Source: Acidovorax sp. FHTAMBA
Lineage (GTDB): Bacteria; Pseudomonadota; Gammaproteobacteria; Burkholderiales; Burkholderiaceae_C
Assembly (NCBI RefSeq): GCF_038958875.1
Contig: NZ_CP152407.1
Coordinates: 69,501-133,500, forward strand
Reading direction: 5' to 3'
DNA length: 64,000 nucleotides
The notes under the pieces are model-generated. The model did no database searches and was not told the origin of the DNA. It saw nothing but the letters and a program-made list of their open reading frames with translations. This document shows positions 17,203 through 26,053 of the stretch, piece after piece. The translations under genes and the position numbers were made by a program. How positions within the stretch are numbered: the first letter of the stretch is position 1; each line of letters begins with the position of its first letter.

Positions 17203-20200
17203 ATGAATGTATCCACCTGGTCGATCAAGAACCCCATACCGGCGCTGATGCTGTTTGTGCTGCTGACCTTCGGCGGCCTGCTGTCGTTCAACGCCATGAA
17301 GGTGCAGAACTTTCCGGACATTGACCTGCCCACGATATCGGTGACCGTGGCGCTGCCCGGCGCCTCGCCCGCACAGCTCGAAAACGATGTGGCGCGCAAG
17401 ATCGAGAACAGCATTGCCACGCTGCAGGACCTGAAGCACATCTACACCAAGGTGCAGGACGGGGGCGCCACCATCACCGCCGAGTTCCGGCTGGAAAAGC
17501 CCACGCAGGAGGCACTGGACGACGTGCGCTCGGCCGTGGCCCGTGTGCGCGGCGACCTGCCGGGCGACGTGCGCGACCCCATCGTGACCAAGATGGACCT
17601 GGCCGCCCAGCCCGTGCTGGCGTTCACCATCGCGTCCAACCGCATGGACGACGAGGCGTTGTCGTGGTTTGTGGACGATGCGGTGGCCAAGAAGCTGCTG
17701 TCCGTGCGCGGCGTGGGCGCGGTCACCCGCGTGGGCGGCGTGGACCGGCAGGTGCATGTGGCGCTGGACCCCGTCAAGCTGCAGGCGTTGAACGCCACGG
17801 CAGCCGATATATCGCGCCAGCTGCGGCTGGTGCAGACCGAAAGCGCGGGTGGCCGCACCGACCTGGGCGGCAGCGAACAGCCCGTGCGCACGCTGGCCAC
17901 GGTGCAGTCCGCGCAGGAGCTGGCCGGCCTCACGCTGGCGCTGTCCGATGGCCGCCATGTGCGGCTGGACCAGGTGGCCACGGTGACCGACACCGTGGCC
18001 GAGCCCCGCGCCATGGCCCTGCTCAACGGCAAGCCGGTGGTGGGCTTTGAAGTGGCCCGCAGCAAGGGCGCCAGCGAGGTGGAAGTGGGCGCGGCCGTGC
18101 AGGCGGCGCTGAAAGAACTGCGCGAGCAGCACCCTGACCTGGAGGTGACCGAGGCCTTCAACTTCGTGCAGCCGGTGCAGGAGGAATACGACGGCTCCAT
18201 GCACCTCTTGTATGAAGGCGCGCTGCTGGCCGTGCTGGTGGTGTGGCTGTTCCTGCGCGACTGGCGCGCCACCTTTGTGTCGGCCGTGGCGCTGCCGCTG
18301 TCGATCATCCCGGCGTTCATCGGAATGCACCTGCTGGGTTTTTCCATCAACGTGATCACGCTGCTGGCGATGTCGCTGGTGGTGGGTATCCTGGTGGACG
18401 ACGCCATCGTGGAGGTGGAGAACATCGTGCGCCACCTGCGCATGGGCAAGTCGCCGTACCAGGCCGCGATGGAAGCGGCCGACGAAATTGGCCTGGCCGT
18501 GGTGGCCACCACCTTCACGCTGATTGCGGTGTTTTTGCCCACCGCGTTCATGAGCGGCATTGCGGGCAAGTTCTTCAAGCAGTTTGGCTGGACGGCGTCG
18601 CTGGCCGTGTTTGCCAGCCTGGTGGTGGCGCGGGTGCTCACGCCCATGATGGCGGCCTACATCCTCAAACCCATCGTAGACGAACACAAGGATCCGCGCT
18701 GGATGACGGTGTACCTGCGCTGGGCCGCGTGGTGCATCAAACACCGCTGGATCACGTTCGTGGCCACGGCGGCGTTTTTCATCGGCTCGCTGGCGCTGAT
18801 TCCGCTGCTGCCCACGGGCTTCATCCCGCCAGACGACAACTCGCAAACCCAGGTCTACCTGGAGCTGCCGCCCGGCGCCATGCTGGCGCAGACGCGCGCG
18901 GTGGCCGAGGACGCACGCCAGCGCATCGCCCGGGTGGACCATGTGCAAAGTGTGTACACCACCATCGGCGGCGGCACGGCGGGTGGCGACCCATTTGCAG
19001 GCATGGGCAACGCCGAGACACGCAAGGCCACGCTCACCATCCTGCTCGCCGAACGTGGCGACCGGCCACGCAAGCAGGGCATCGAGAACCAGATTCGCGC
19101 CGCGCTGGAGACGCTGCCCGGCGTGCGCAGCAAGGTGGGCCTGGGCGGATCGGGCGAGAAATATGTGCTGGTGCTCTCGGGCGACGACCCGCAGGCCCTG
19201 ACCACGGCCGCGCTGGCGGTAGAGAAGGACCTGCGCACCATCCCGGGCCTGGGCAGCATCTCGTCCACGGCCAGCCTGGTGCGCTCCGAGATCGCGGTGC
19301 GCCCCGACTTTGCCCGCGCCGCCGACCTGGGGGTGACCAGCAGCGCCATTGCCGAAACGCTGCGCATCGCCACCGTGGGTGACTACGACGTGTCGCTTCC
19401 CAAGCTCAACCTGGCCTCGCGCCAGGTGCCCATCGTGGTCAAACTGCAGGACGACGCCCGGCAGGACCTGTCGCTGCTGGAGCGCCTGTCGGTGCCCGGC
19501 AGCAAGGGCCCGGTGATGCTGGGGCAGGTCGCCACGCTGGAGTTCAGCGGCGGCCCGGCGGTGGTGGACCGGTATGACCGCGCGCGCAACGTGAACTTCG
19601 AGATCGAACTCTCGGGCCAGCCGCTGGGCGATGTGACCAAGGCGGTGGAGGCGCTGCCCTCCATCCAGAACCTGCCGCCCGGCGTGCGCCAGATCACCAT
19701 TGGCGACGCCGAGATGATGGGCGAGCTGTTTGCCAGCTTTGGCCTGGCCATGCTCACCGGCGTGCTGTGCATCTACATCGTGCTGGTGCTGCTGTTCAAG
19801 GACTTCCTGCACCCGGTCACCATCCTGGCTGCATTGCCGCTGTCGCTGGGCGGTGCCTTTGTGGGGCTCTTGATTGCGCAAAAGAGCTTCTCGATGCCCT
19901 CGCTCATCGGGCTCATCATGCTGATGGGCATTGCCACCAAGAACTCCATCCTGCTGGTGGAATACGCCATCCTCGCACGGCGCGAACATGGCCTGACCCG
20001 TTTTGAGGCGCTGATCGACGCCTGCCACAAGCGGGCGCGGCCCATCATCATGACCACGCTGGCAATGGGTGCGGGCATGCTGCCGATCGCCATCGGGTTT
20101 GGCGCGGCGGATGCGAGCTTTCGCTCGCCGATGGCGGTGGCGGTGATTGGCGGGCTGATCACGTCCACGCTGCTGAGCCTGCTGGTCATTCCGGCGGTCT

Positions 20201-20322
20201 TCACCGGGGTGGACGACGTGGGCCAGCGACTCGGCCGGCTGCTGCGCCGCGTGACCGGCGCCCACCCGGGCCCGGCAACGCCCGCAGTGCCCGCAGTGCC
20301 GAAGCCACCGCCCGCGCAATGA
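17203..20322 (+). CDS. RND (HAE1) efflux pump permease
   Basis: The inner-membrane proton-driven drug pump of the tripartite system, 1039 residues, AcrB/MexB-like. Twelve membrane segments are expected: TM1 near residues 10-28, TM2-6 between about 340 and 560, and TM8-12 in the last 190 residues. The proton-relay Asp pair is in GILVDDAIVEVEN and the TM10 Lys in ATKNSILLVEYA. Two large periplasmic loops hold the porter domains. AAGGAG at 17189-17194 overlaps the adaptor stop codon, giving tight coupling. Substrates are unknown. The C-terminal tail is Pro/Ala-rich. Confidence 0.96.
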   Translation: MNVSTWSIKNPIPALMLFVLLTFGGLLSFNAMKVQNFPDIDLPTISVTVALPGASPAQLENDVARKIENSIATLQDLKHIYTKVQDGGATITAEFRLEKPTQEALDDVRSAVARVRGDLPGDVRDPIVTKMDLAAQPVLAFTIASNRMDDEALSWFVDDAVAKKLLSVRGVGAVTRVGGVDRQVHVALDPVKLQALNATAADISRQLRLVQTESAGGRTDLGGSEQPVRTLATVQSAQELAGLTLALSDGRHVRLDQVATVTDTVAEPRAMALLNGKPVVGFEVARSKGASEVEVGAAVQAALKELREQHPDLEVTEAFNFVQPVQEEYDGSMHLLYEGALLAVLVVWLFLRDWRATFVSAVALPLSIIPAFIGMHLLGFSINVITLLAMSLVVGILVDDAIVEVENIVRHLRMGKSPYQAAMEAADEIGLAVVATTFTLIAVFLPTAFMSGIAGKFFKQFGWTASLAVFASLVVARVLTPMMAAYILKPIVDEHKDPRWMTVYLRWAAWCIKHRWITFVATAAFFIGSLALIPLLPTGFIPPDDNSQTQVYLELPPGAMLAQTRAVAEDARQRIARVDHVQSVYTTIGGGTAGGDPFAGMGNAETRKATLTILLAERGDRPRKQGIENQIRAALETLPGVRSKVGLGGSGEKYVLVLSGDDPQALTTAALAVEKDLRTIPGLGSISSTASLVRSEIAVRPDFARAADLGVTSSAIAETLRIATVGDYDVSLPKLNLASRQVPIVVKLQDDARQDLSLLERLSVPGSKGPVMLGQVATLEFSGGPAVVDRYDRARNVNFEIELSGQPLGDVTKAVEALPSIQNLPPGVRQITIGDAEMMGELFASFGLAMLTGVLCIYIVLVLLFKDFLHPVTILAALPLSLGGAFVGLLIAQKSFSMPSLIGLIMLMGIATKNSILLVEYAILARREHGLTRFEALIDACHKRARPIIMTTLAMGAGMLPIAIGFGAADASFRSPMAVAVIGGLITSTLLSLLVIPAVFTGVDDVGQRLGRLLRRVTGAHPGPATPAVPAVPKPPPAQ

Positions 20323-20415
20323 GCGGGCTCCCATGGTTGCCCGAAATAACAGGCAATCACCGGGGTTTCGCACACTTTGGCAGCGCCGTAACCGTCAGAT
20401 AATGTAACGAGCGCC

Positions 20416-21621
20416 ATGAACCTCGTCAGCCTCAACATCGAAACCATCCAGCTTGGACACCCGCTGCCCTTTGTGCTGCGGGGTGCGGATGGGGTGTTGC
20501 TGGCACAAAAGGGTTATGTCATCCGCAACCGCGATGAACTGGCCAAGATGGTGGAGCGGGGACGCCAGCTGTGCGTGGACACCGACGAGTCGGGCGACAG
20601 CCACCGTGCCTACCTTGCGCAGCTCCAGCGCATGCTGATCTCGGACACCAATCTTGGCGAGATTGCCGCGATGAAGATGACGGCCGGGGACGACGCCACG
20701 GGCCGGGGACGCGGTGACAAGGCCCTGCCCGACTGGACCGACCTGCAGCTTCGCACTACCCGGCTGCTGCGCGCACCATCACCCGCCGACTTTGGCGACC
20801 GCTTCCGGGCCCTGTACGACGAGCTGGCCCGCCACGGTGAGCAAACGCCCGACGCCACCCTGCTCGCCCTGATCTACCTGTCGGCCCAGGAAACCCGCAT
20901 GTACAGCGCCACGCACTCGATGCTGGTGTGCTGCGTGTGCACGGTGGTCGCGCGCGAAATGCTGCGCTGGCCAGAGGCCCGCGTGCAGCAGCTGGGGCAT
21001 GCGGCCCTGAGCATGAACATCGCCATGACCGAGCTGCAGGACATGCTGGCCCAGCAGACCCACCCCCTGACGGCCGACCAGATTGCGGCCGTGCAAAGCC
21101 ACGCGGAGCGCTCGGAGGCGCTGTTGCGCAGCCTGGGCGTTGCAGACGCCGACTGGCTGGAGGCCGTGCGCTGCCACCACCACCGCGGGCCCGGCCCTCT
21201 GGCAAAAAAGACCCCCGCCCAGCAGATGGCCCGCCTGCTGCAGCGCGCAGACATTTTTGGCGCCCGCATGGCGCCCCGTGCCGCGCGCTGGCCCATGCCG
21301 GTGACGGCGGCCATGCAGGCCAGCTACTACGACGAGGAACACCAGGTGGACGAGGCGGGCGCGGCACTCGTGAAGACCCTGGGCGTTTACCCGCCAGGTG
21401 CGTTCGTCCGCCTGGCCAGCCAGGAGGTCGGCGTGGTCATCCGCCGCGGCACGACGGCCACCACCCCGCGCGTAGCCGTGGTCACCAACCGCGAGGGCAT
21501 GCCCACCGGCGAGCCCATCCCGCGCGATACCGGCATGCCCCCCTGGAAGGTCACCGGTGTGGTGGCTTTCAAGGATGTGCGGGTCAAGCTCCCGCTGGAA
21601 CGCCTGCTGCAGCTGGGCTGA
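20416..21621 (+). CDS. Degenerate HD-GYP-type phosphohydrolase-like protein
   Basis: A 401-residue cytosolic protein. The middle (about residues 130-300) follows the HD-GYP fold: YSATHSMLVCCVC resembles the R/Y-x2-H helix, and RCHHHRGPGP occupies the place of the HHE-RxDGxGYP motif. However, the core HD dyad reads GHAALSMNI (His-Ala) instead of HD, and the GYP tripeptide is absent. An N-terminal extension (about 100 residues) and a C-terminal beta-rich segment (GVVIRRGTTATTPRVAVV) flank it, as in HD-GYP proteins. It may bind rather than hydrolyse cyclic di-GMP, or act as a scaffold. It follows the RND gene but has its own 93-bp leader. Confidence 0.72.
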   Translation: MNLVSLNIETIQLGHPLPFVLRGADGVLLAQKGYVIRNRDELAKMVERGRQLCVDTDESGDSHRAYLAQLQRMLISDTNLGEIAAMKMTAGDDATGRGRGDKALPDWTDLQLRTTRLLRAPSPADFGDRFRALYDELARHGEQTPDATLLALIYLSAQETRMYSATHSMLVCCVCTVVAREMLRWPEARVQQLGHAALSMNIAMTELQDMLAQQTHPLTADQIAAVQSHAERSEALLRSLGVADADWLEAVRCHHHRGPGPLAKKTPAQQMARLLQRADIFGARMAPRAARWPMPVTAAMQASYYDEEHQVDEAGAALVKTLGVYPPGAFVRLASQEVGVVIRRGTTATTPRVAVVTNREGMPTGEPIPRDTGMPPWKVTGVVAFKDVRVKLPLERLLQLG

Positions 21622-21638
21622 CCTGCGGCGCGCTCCCC

Positions 21639-21669
21639 CGATGGCAGGGGAGACGCAAACCTGCCATCG
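21639..21669. terminator. Stem-loop downstream of the HD-GYP-like gene
   Basis: CGATGGCAGG and CCTGCCATCG form a perfect 10-bp stem with an 11-base loop, 17 bases after the stop codon. There is no strong T-run after it, so it may protect the 3' end or act as a weak terminator. Confidence 0.5.
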
Positions 21670-21872
21670 CTGGCACCCCTTTCCTGGTAACCCCGCGCCA
21701 CGCGGCGTATTTCGCTCAACCTGAGCCTCCACACGCCAAAGACCCTCATTTCAGCGGGGGAATGAATCCGCATGGGCCTGCACAACGTAAACCGAATAGT
21801 ACAAATAAAAACTCATGTGGACAAAAAGTGATGAAACGGTTAAATTGAGCACTCTCCTGAGGACATATACCC

Positions 21873-22460
21873 ATGAAAACCTCCCTCTACTCCTTTGTCA
21901 CGGCTGCCAGCGTCGCGCTTTTGGCGGGGGTTGGTCATGCGCCCGCGGCCCGGGCGGCCGAGCTTGAAAGCTGCCCTGCAACCCTGCGGCACACCTTCCC
22001 GCGCCTGCAGGACGAAAAGCCCCAGTCGCTGTGCCAGTACAGCGGCAAAGTGGTTCTGGTGGTCAACACGGCCAGCTTCTGTGGCTTTACCGGCCAGTAC
22101 AAGGGGCTGGAAGAGCTGTACGCCCGCTACAAGGACAAGGGCCTGGTGGTGCTGGGCTTCCCGTCCAACGACTTTTCCCAGGAAAAAGGCAGCAACCAGG
22201 AAATCGCCGACTTCTGCGAAAACACCTTCGGGGTGAAATTCCCCATGTTTGCCAAAAGCAGCGTGAAGGGGCCAGAGGCCTCGCCGCTGTACCAGCAGCT
22301 GGCGCAGCTGTCGGGCACAGCGCCGCGCTGGAACTTTCACAAATACCTGCTCGCCCGCGACGGCAAGCTGGTGGACCAGTACTCCAGCATGACCGGGCCG
22401 GACAACAAGGGGCTGGTGCGTGCCATCGAACAGCAGCTGGCCCTGCCCACACCCCGGTGA
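21873..22460 (+). CDS. Glutathione peroxidase-family protein with Sec signal peptide
   Basis: A 195-residue cysteine-type glutathione/thioredoxin peroxidase. An N-terminal signal peptide (VTAASVALLAGVGHAPAARA) predicts a periplasmic location, which is less common than the cytosolic form. The peroxidatic Cys70 is in VNTASFCGFTGQY. The Gln of the FSQEKGSNQE motif and the Trp of WNFHKYL complete the catalytic site. It reduces lipid or hydrogen peroxides. It lies directly upstream of the membrane-lipid modification operon, which has a stress-type promoter, so a shared oxidative-stress role is plausible. GAGGA precedes the start. Confidence 0.93.
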   Translation: MKTSLYSFVTAASVALLAGVGHAPAARAAELESCPATLRHTFPRLQDEKPQSLCQYSGKVVLVVNTASFCGFTGQYKGLEELYARYKDKGLVVLGFPSNDFSQEKGSNQEIADFCENTFGVKFPMFAKSSVKGPEASPLYQQLAQLSGTAPRWNFHKYLLARDGKLVDQYSSMTGPDNKGLVRAIEQQLALPTPR

Positions 22461-22508
22461 GCGCCATGATTTCTTTACATTTCTTGAAAAAAAATACAGG
22501 GGGCCTCT

Positions 22509-22537
22509 GGAACTTCGCCAGCGCGGCCTCACTCTAT
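22509..22537 (+). promoter_or_regulatory. Candidate ECF-sigma (RpoE-like) promoter of the lipid operon
   Basis: GGAACTT (22509-22515) is followed after 17 bases by TCTAT (22533-22537), close to the sigma-E type consensus GGAACTT...TCTRA. Transcription would start near 22543 and leave a leader of about 160 bases before the first gene. Confidence 0.55.
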
Positions 22538-22541
22538 CCAT

Positions 22542-22673
22542 TGCGCAAGACGATTGCGCAGCGTACAGTTTTAACGTTGCGAAGCCTTTCGGGCCCCCGG
22601 GTTCCGACTGACCTCCTGGAGCGCTTCTCCTCCCTCCCTCTCTTATTCGTTTCGGGACGCTTCGCAACCTTTT
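22542..22673 (+). promoter_or_regulatory. Structured 5' leader of the lipid operon
   Basis: Right at the predicted transcript start, TGCGCAA-GACGA-TTGCGCA forms a 7-bp hairpin (22542-22560). Further on, GTTGCGAAGC (22576-22585) can pair perfectly with GCTTCGCAAC (22659-22668), and the second arm is followed by CTTTTTATT. The closing arm plus T-run looks like the end of an intrinsic terminator with a large loop. This suggests attenuation or mRNA stability control. Confidence 0.4.
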
Positions 22674-22704
22674 TATTCCGTGCACCGGCCAGAGGGAGCT
22701 GGTC

Positions 22705-24015
22705 ATGAAAATCGCCATCATCGGCTCCGGCATTTCCGGGCTCTCCGTCGCGCACCAGCTGCGCGGCCAGGCGGACATCAGCCTGTTTGAAGCAGGCGAC
22801 TACTTCGGCGGCCACACCCACACGGTGGATGTGACGCTCCCAGATGCGTCGGGCACCCCCGTCACCCACGGCGTGGACACCGGCTTTCTGGTGTTCAACG
22901 AGCGCACCTATCCCCACCTGATCCGCCTGCTGGCCGAGCTGGGCGTGGAGACCGCCAAATCCGACATGTCGTTCTCGGTGCAGGTGCCGGGCGCCCTGTC
23001 GGGCCATCGCACCCTGGAGTGGAGCGGCACCAACCTCAGCACCGTGTTTGCCCAGCGCTCCAACCTGGTCAACCCGCGCTTTCTGGGCATGCTGCGCGAC
23101 CTGCTGCGCTTCAACAAGCTGTGCACGCGCATTGCCGAAAAGCAGGCCGATGCCGCGCTGATGCAGCCGCTGGGCGACTTTCTCAAAGACCACCGCTTTG
23201 GCGACGCGTTCCGCGACTGGTACTTCCTGCCCATGCTGGGCTGCATCTGGAGCTGCCCCACCGACCAGATGCTGAAGTTCCCCGTGGCCACCATGATCCG
23301 GTTCTGCCACAACCATGGCCTGATCCAGGTGAGCAACCGCCCGCAATGGTGGACGGTGGCCGGTGGCGCACGCCACTATGTGGACAAGATCGTGGCGGGC
23401 ATTGCCGACAAGCGCCTCGCCACCCCCGTGCGCCGCATCGAGCGCGATGCCGCCGGTGTGCGCGTGGTAACCGCGGGCCACACCGAACACTTCGACAAGG
23501 TGGTGCTGGCCACACATTCGGACCAGTCGCTCGCGCTGCTGGCCCAGCCAACGACGCAGGAACGTGCGGTGCTCGGCTCGATCCGCTACCAGGCCAACCG
23601 CGCTGTGCTGCACACCGATACGTCCGTGCTGCCCCAGCGCCGCGCCGCCTGGGCCGCGTGGAACTACGAGCGCGCGCAGCAGCGCAGCCGCGAGTCGGCC
23701 CGCGTCTGCCTGCACTACCTTATCAACCAGCTGCAGCCCGTGCCGTTTGCGCAGCCCGTGGTGGTGTCGCTCAACCCGGTGCGCGACATTGCGCCCGAGC
23801 ACGTGATCGGCAGTTACGAATACGCCCACCCGGTGTTCGACATGGCCGCCATCCGCGCCCAGCAGCAGGTGGGCAAGCTGCAGGGCCAGCAGCACACCTG
23901 GTTCTGCGGCGCCTGGACGGGCTACGGCTTCCATGAAGACGGCCTCAAATCGGGCCTGGCCGTGGCCGAGCAACTGCTGGCAGCCCTGCCAGCGCCCCTG
24001 GCGGAGGCTGCGTGA
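22705..24015 (+). CDS. FAD-dependent amine-oxidase-like protein (lipid-modification operon)
   Basis: A 436-residue flavoprotein of the COG2907 type. The N-terminal Rossmann dinucleotide motif IAIIGSGISGLS is followed by FEAGDYFGGHTHTV, and the C-terminal FAD motif is FCGAWTGYGFHEDGLKSG. Relatives sit beside Cfa-like methyltransferase and DUF1365 genes, as in the Rhodobacter furan-fatty-acid locus, where desaturation (UfaD) and oxygen insertion (UfaO) act on methylated phospholipid acyl chains. Which of those steps this protein performs cannot be told from sequence alone. It overlaps the DUF1365 gene by four bases (GTGA) and is first in an operon of eight. Confidence 0.9.
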   Translation: MKIAIIGSGISGLSVAHQLRGQADISLFEAGDYFGGHTHTVDVTLPDASGTPVTHGVDTGFLVFNERTYPHLIRLLAELGVETAKSDMSFSVQVPGALSGHRTLEWSGTNLSTVFAQRSNLVNPRFLGMLRDLLRFNKLCTRIAEKQADAALMQPLGDFLKDHRFGDAFRDWYFLPMLGCIWSCPTDQMLKFPVATMIRFCHNHGLIQVSNRPQWWTVAGGARHYVDKIVAGIADKRLATPVRRIERDAAGVRVVTAGHTEHFDKVVLATHSDQSLALLAQPTTQERAVLGSIRYQANRAVLHTDTSVLPQRRAAWAAWNYERAQQRSRESARVCLHYLINQLQPVPFAQPVVVSLNPVRDIAPEHVIGSYEYAHPVFDMAAIRAQQQVGKLQGQQHTWFCGAWTGYGFHEDGLKSGLAVAEQLLAALPAPLAEAA

Positions 24016-24803
24016 GCCACGCCCCGGCCCCACCCGCAGCGCCCCTGATCGGCTTCGGCCAGGTGCGCCACACGCGGCTGCGTCCCCGGCGGCATGCGTT
24101 TGCCTACCCCACGTTTTTCCTCATGCTGCCCATGCGCAGCCTGCCCGGCCTGCACAGCGACCTGGCCATCAACCGCAGCGGCGCCATCAGCTTCCATGAC
24201 GTGGACCACGGCGACGGCCGCAGTGCCGCGCAGGGCGGTGCGCTGGCCTGGCTCGACGAGCTGCTGCGCACCGAAGGCATCACCGACGCCACGGGCGAGG
24301 TGTGGCTGCACTGCTACCCGCGCGTGCTGGGTTACACCTTCAAGCCCGTGAGCTTCTGGTACTGCCACCGCGCCGACGGCCACCTGCGCGCCATCGTGGT
24401 CGAAGTGAACAACACCTTTGGCGAGCGCCACTGCTACCTGCTGGATGCGCCGCAGTACGGCGTGGAACAGCAGGCGCGCAAGGTGTTCCATGTGTCGCCG
24501 TTCTGCGAGGTGAACGGCGGTTACCGGTTTCGCTTCATGCGCACCGGGGCCGGCGCACAGGACGCAGGCCGCACCGTGGTGCGCATCGACCACGACGACG
24601 ACACCGGCCCGCTCATCCAGACCAGCGTGAGCGGCACCCTGCAGGCCATCACCCCCCAGACCTTGCGCCAGGCGCTCTGGGGCTACCCCGCCATGACCCT
24701 GGCCATCATTGCCCGCATCCACTGGCACGCGCTGCAGCTGTGGCTCAAGCGCGTGCGTTTCCACCGCAAGCCCGAGGCGCCTGCATCCATCGTGACCCGT
24801 TGA
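24012..24803 (+). CDS. DUF1365 family protein
   Basis: A 263-residue protein starting at a GTG that overlaps the preceding stop. It has the DUF1365 signatures: an N-terminal HTRLRPRRHAFAYPTFF block, GYTFKPVSFWYCHR and EVNNTFGERHCYLL in the middle, and a C-terminal hydrophobic helix (PAMTLAIIARIHWHALQLWL) that may touch the membrane. DUF1365 genes almost always sit between a COG2907 flavoprotein and a Cfa-like gene, as here. They are linked to oxidative modification of membrane lipids. The biochemical role is not established by the sequence itself. Confidence 0.92.
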   Translation: MSHAPAPPAAPLIGFGQVRHTRLRPRRHAFAYPTFFLMLPMRSLPGLHSDLAINRSGAISFHDVDHGDGRSAAQGGALAWLDELLRTEGITDATGEVWLHCYPRVLGYTFKPVSFWYCHRADGHLRAIVVEVNNTFGERHCYLLDAPQYGVEQQARKVFHVSPFCEVNGGYRFRFMRTGAGAQDAGRTVVRIDHDDDTGPLIQTSVSGTLQAITPQTLRQALWGYPAMTLAIIARIHWHALQLWLKRVRFHRKPEAPASIVTR

Positions 24804-24808
24804 TTTCC

Positions 24809-26053
24809 ATGACGAACGAGAACGCCGCCATGAACTCCACCACCGCCCCCCGCACCGCCGTGGCCCTGCCCGCAGGCACCCCGGCTGCAGCCCGCACAGC
24901 GCTCAAGCTGCTGCAGCGCCTGCAGCATGGCCACCTCACGGTGCAGCTGCCCGACGGCACCTTGCAGCACTTCGGGCATGGCAACGGCCCCTCGGCCGCG
25001 ATCACGCTCAAGAACTGGAACGTGTGCAGCGCCGCGCTCAAGTCCGGCGACATCGGCTTTGCCGAGAGCTACATTGCGGGCGACTGGACCACGCCGCACC
25101 TGACCGACCTGCTCAAGCTCTTCATCGCCAACCGCCAGCAGGTCGAAGGCGTGATCTACGGCACCTGGGCGGGCCGGCTGCTGTACCGCATCAAGCACCT
25201 GCTCAACCGCAACACGCGCGCCAACAGCCAGAAGAACATCCACGCCCACTACGACCTGGGCAACGCGTTCTACGAACTGTGGCTGGACGACACGATGAAC
25301 TACTCGTCCGCCTGGTTCGAGGGCGACGCGGGCGGCGACATGCGTGCCGCCCAGCACGCCAAGGTGCGCCGTGCGCTGCGCATGGCCGGCGTACAGGCGG
25401 GCGACCGCGTGCTGGAGATCGGCTGCGGCTGGGGCGCCCTGGCCGAGATGGCGACCACCGAGTTCGGTGCATCCCTCACCGGCGTCACGCTCTCCACCGA
25501 GCAACTGGCGTTTGCGCAGAAGCGCATGGCGGCGCACGGGGTGCAAGCCAAGGCCGACCTGCGCCTGCAGGACTACCGCGACATCCAGGACGGTCCGTAC
25601 GACGCCATCTGTTCCATCGAGATGGTCGAAGCCGTGGGCCGCGAATACTGGCCGACCTATTTCCAGTCCGTGAACCGGCTGCTCAAGTCCGGCGGCAAGG
25701 CCTGCATCCAGAGCATCGTCATCGACGACAGCCTGTTCGAGCGCTACATCAGCTCCACCGATTTCATCCAGCAGTACATCTTCCCCGGTGGTTGCCTGCC
25801 CTGCCCGCGCGAATTCCGCCGCGAGGCCGAGGCCGCAGGCCTGCGCGTGGTGGACGAGTTCGCGTTTGGCCAGGACTACGCCGAAACCCTCAAGCGCTGG
25901 CGCGAGCGCTTTCTGGCGCAGCGCACGCAGATCCTGCAGCTCGGGTTTGACCAGCGCTTCATGCATATCTGGGAGTTCTACCTCGCGTACTGCGAGGCGG
26001 CGTTTGCCATGAGCAACATCGACCTGGTGCAGTACACGCTGGTCAAGGACTGA
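24809..26053 (+). CDS. Cyclopropane-fatty-acid synthase-family SAM methyltransferase
   Basis: A 414-residue enzyme that transfers a methyl group from SAM to an unsaturated acyl chain of membrane phospholipid. Features include the NIHAHYDLGN motif (about 143-152), the SAM-binding VLEIGCGWGAL (201-211), the SIEMVEAVG segment and the C-terminal FAFGQDYAETLKRWRERF conserved in CfaS. In this genomic company it may form methylated rather than cyclopropane products, as UfaM does in furan fatty acid synthesis. ATG 24809 is chosen because it follows the DUF1365 stop by five bases. ATG 24830 is an alternative. The stop overlaps the next start (TGATG). Confidence 0.94.
   Translation: MTNENAAMNSTTAPRTAVALPAGTPAAARTALKLLQRLQHGHLTVQLPDGTLQHFGHGNGPSAAITLKNWNVCSAALKSGDIGFAESYIAGDWTTPHLTDLLKLFIANRQQVEGVIYGTWAGRLLYRIKHLLNRNTRANSQKNIHAHYDLGNAFYELWLDDTMNYSSAWFEGDAGGDMRAAQHAKVRRALRMAGVQAGDRVLEIGCGWGALAEMATTEFGASLTGVTLSTEQLAFAQKRMAAHGVQAKADLRLQDYRDIQDGPYDAICSIEMVEAVGREYWPTYFQSVNRLLKSGGKACIQSIVIDDSLFERYISSTDFIQQYIFPGGCLPCPREFRREAEAAGLRVVDEFAFGQDYAETLKRWRERFLAQRTQILQLGFDQRFMHIWEFYLAYCEAAFAMSNIDLVQYTLVKD

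Noticed and set aside
17017..20373. Very long open frame on the minus strand opposite the RND pump gene
   Set aside because: It is antisense to a well-conserved pump gene, has His/Arg/Gln-rich composition typical of antisense frames in high-GC DNA, and shows no domain.
21780..21860. Promoter in the AT-rich stretch upstream of the glutathione peroxidase gene
   Set aside because: The AT-rich stretch is suggestive but no -35/-10 pair with good spacing or ECF-type boxes could be fixed.
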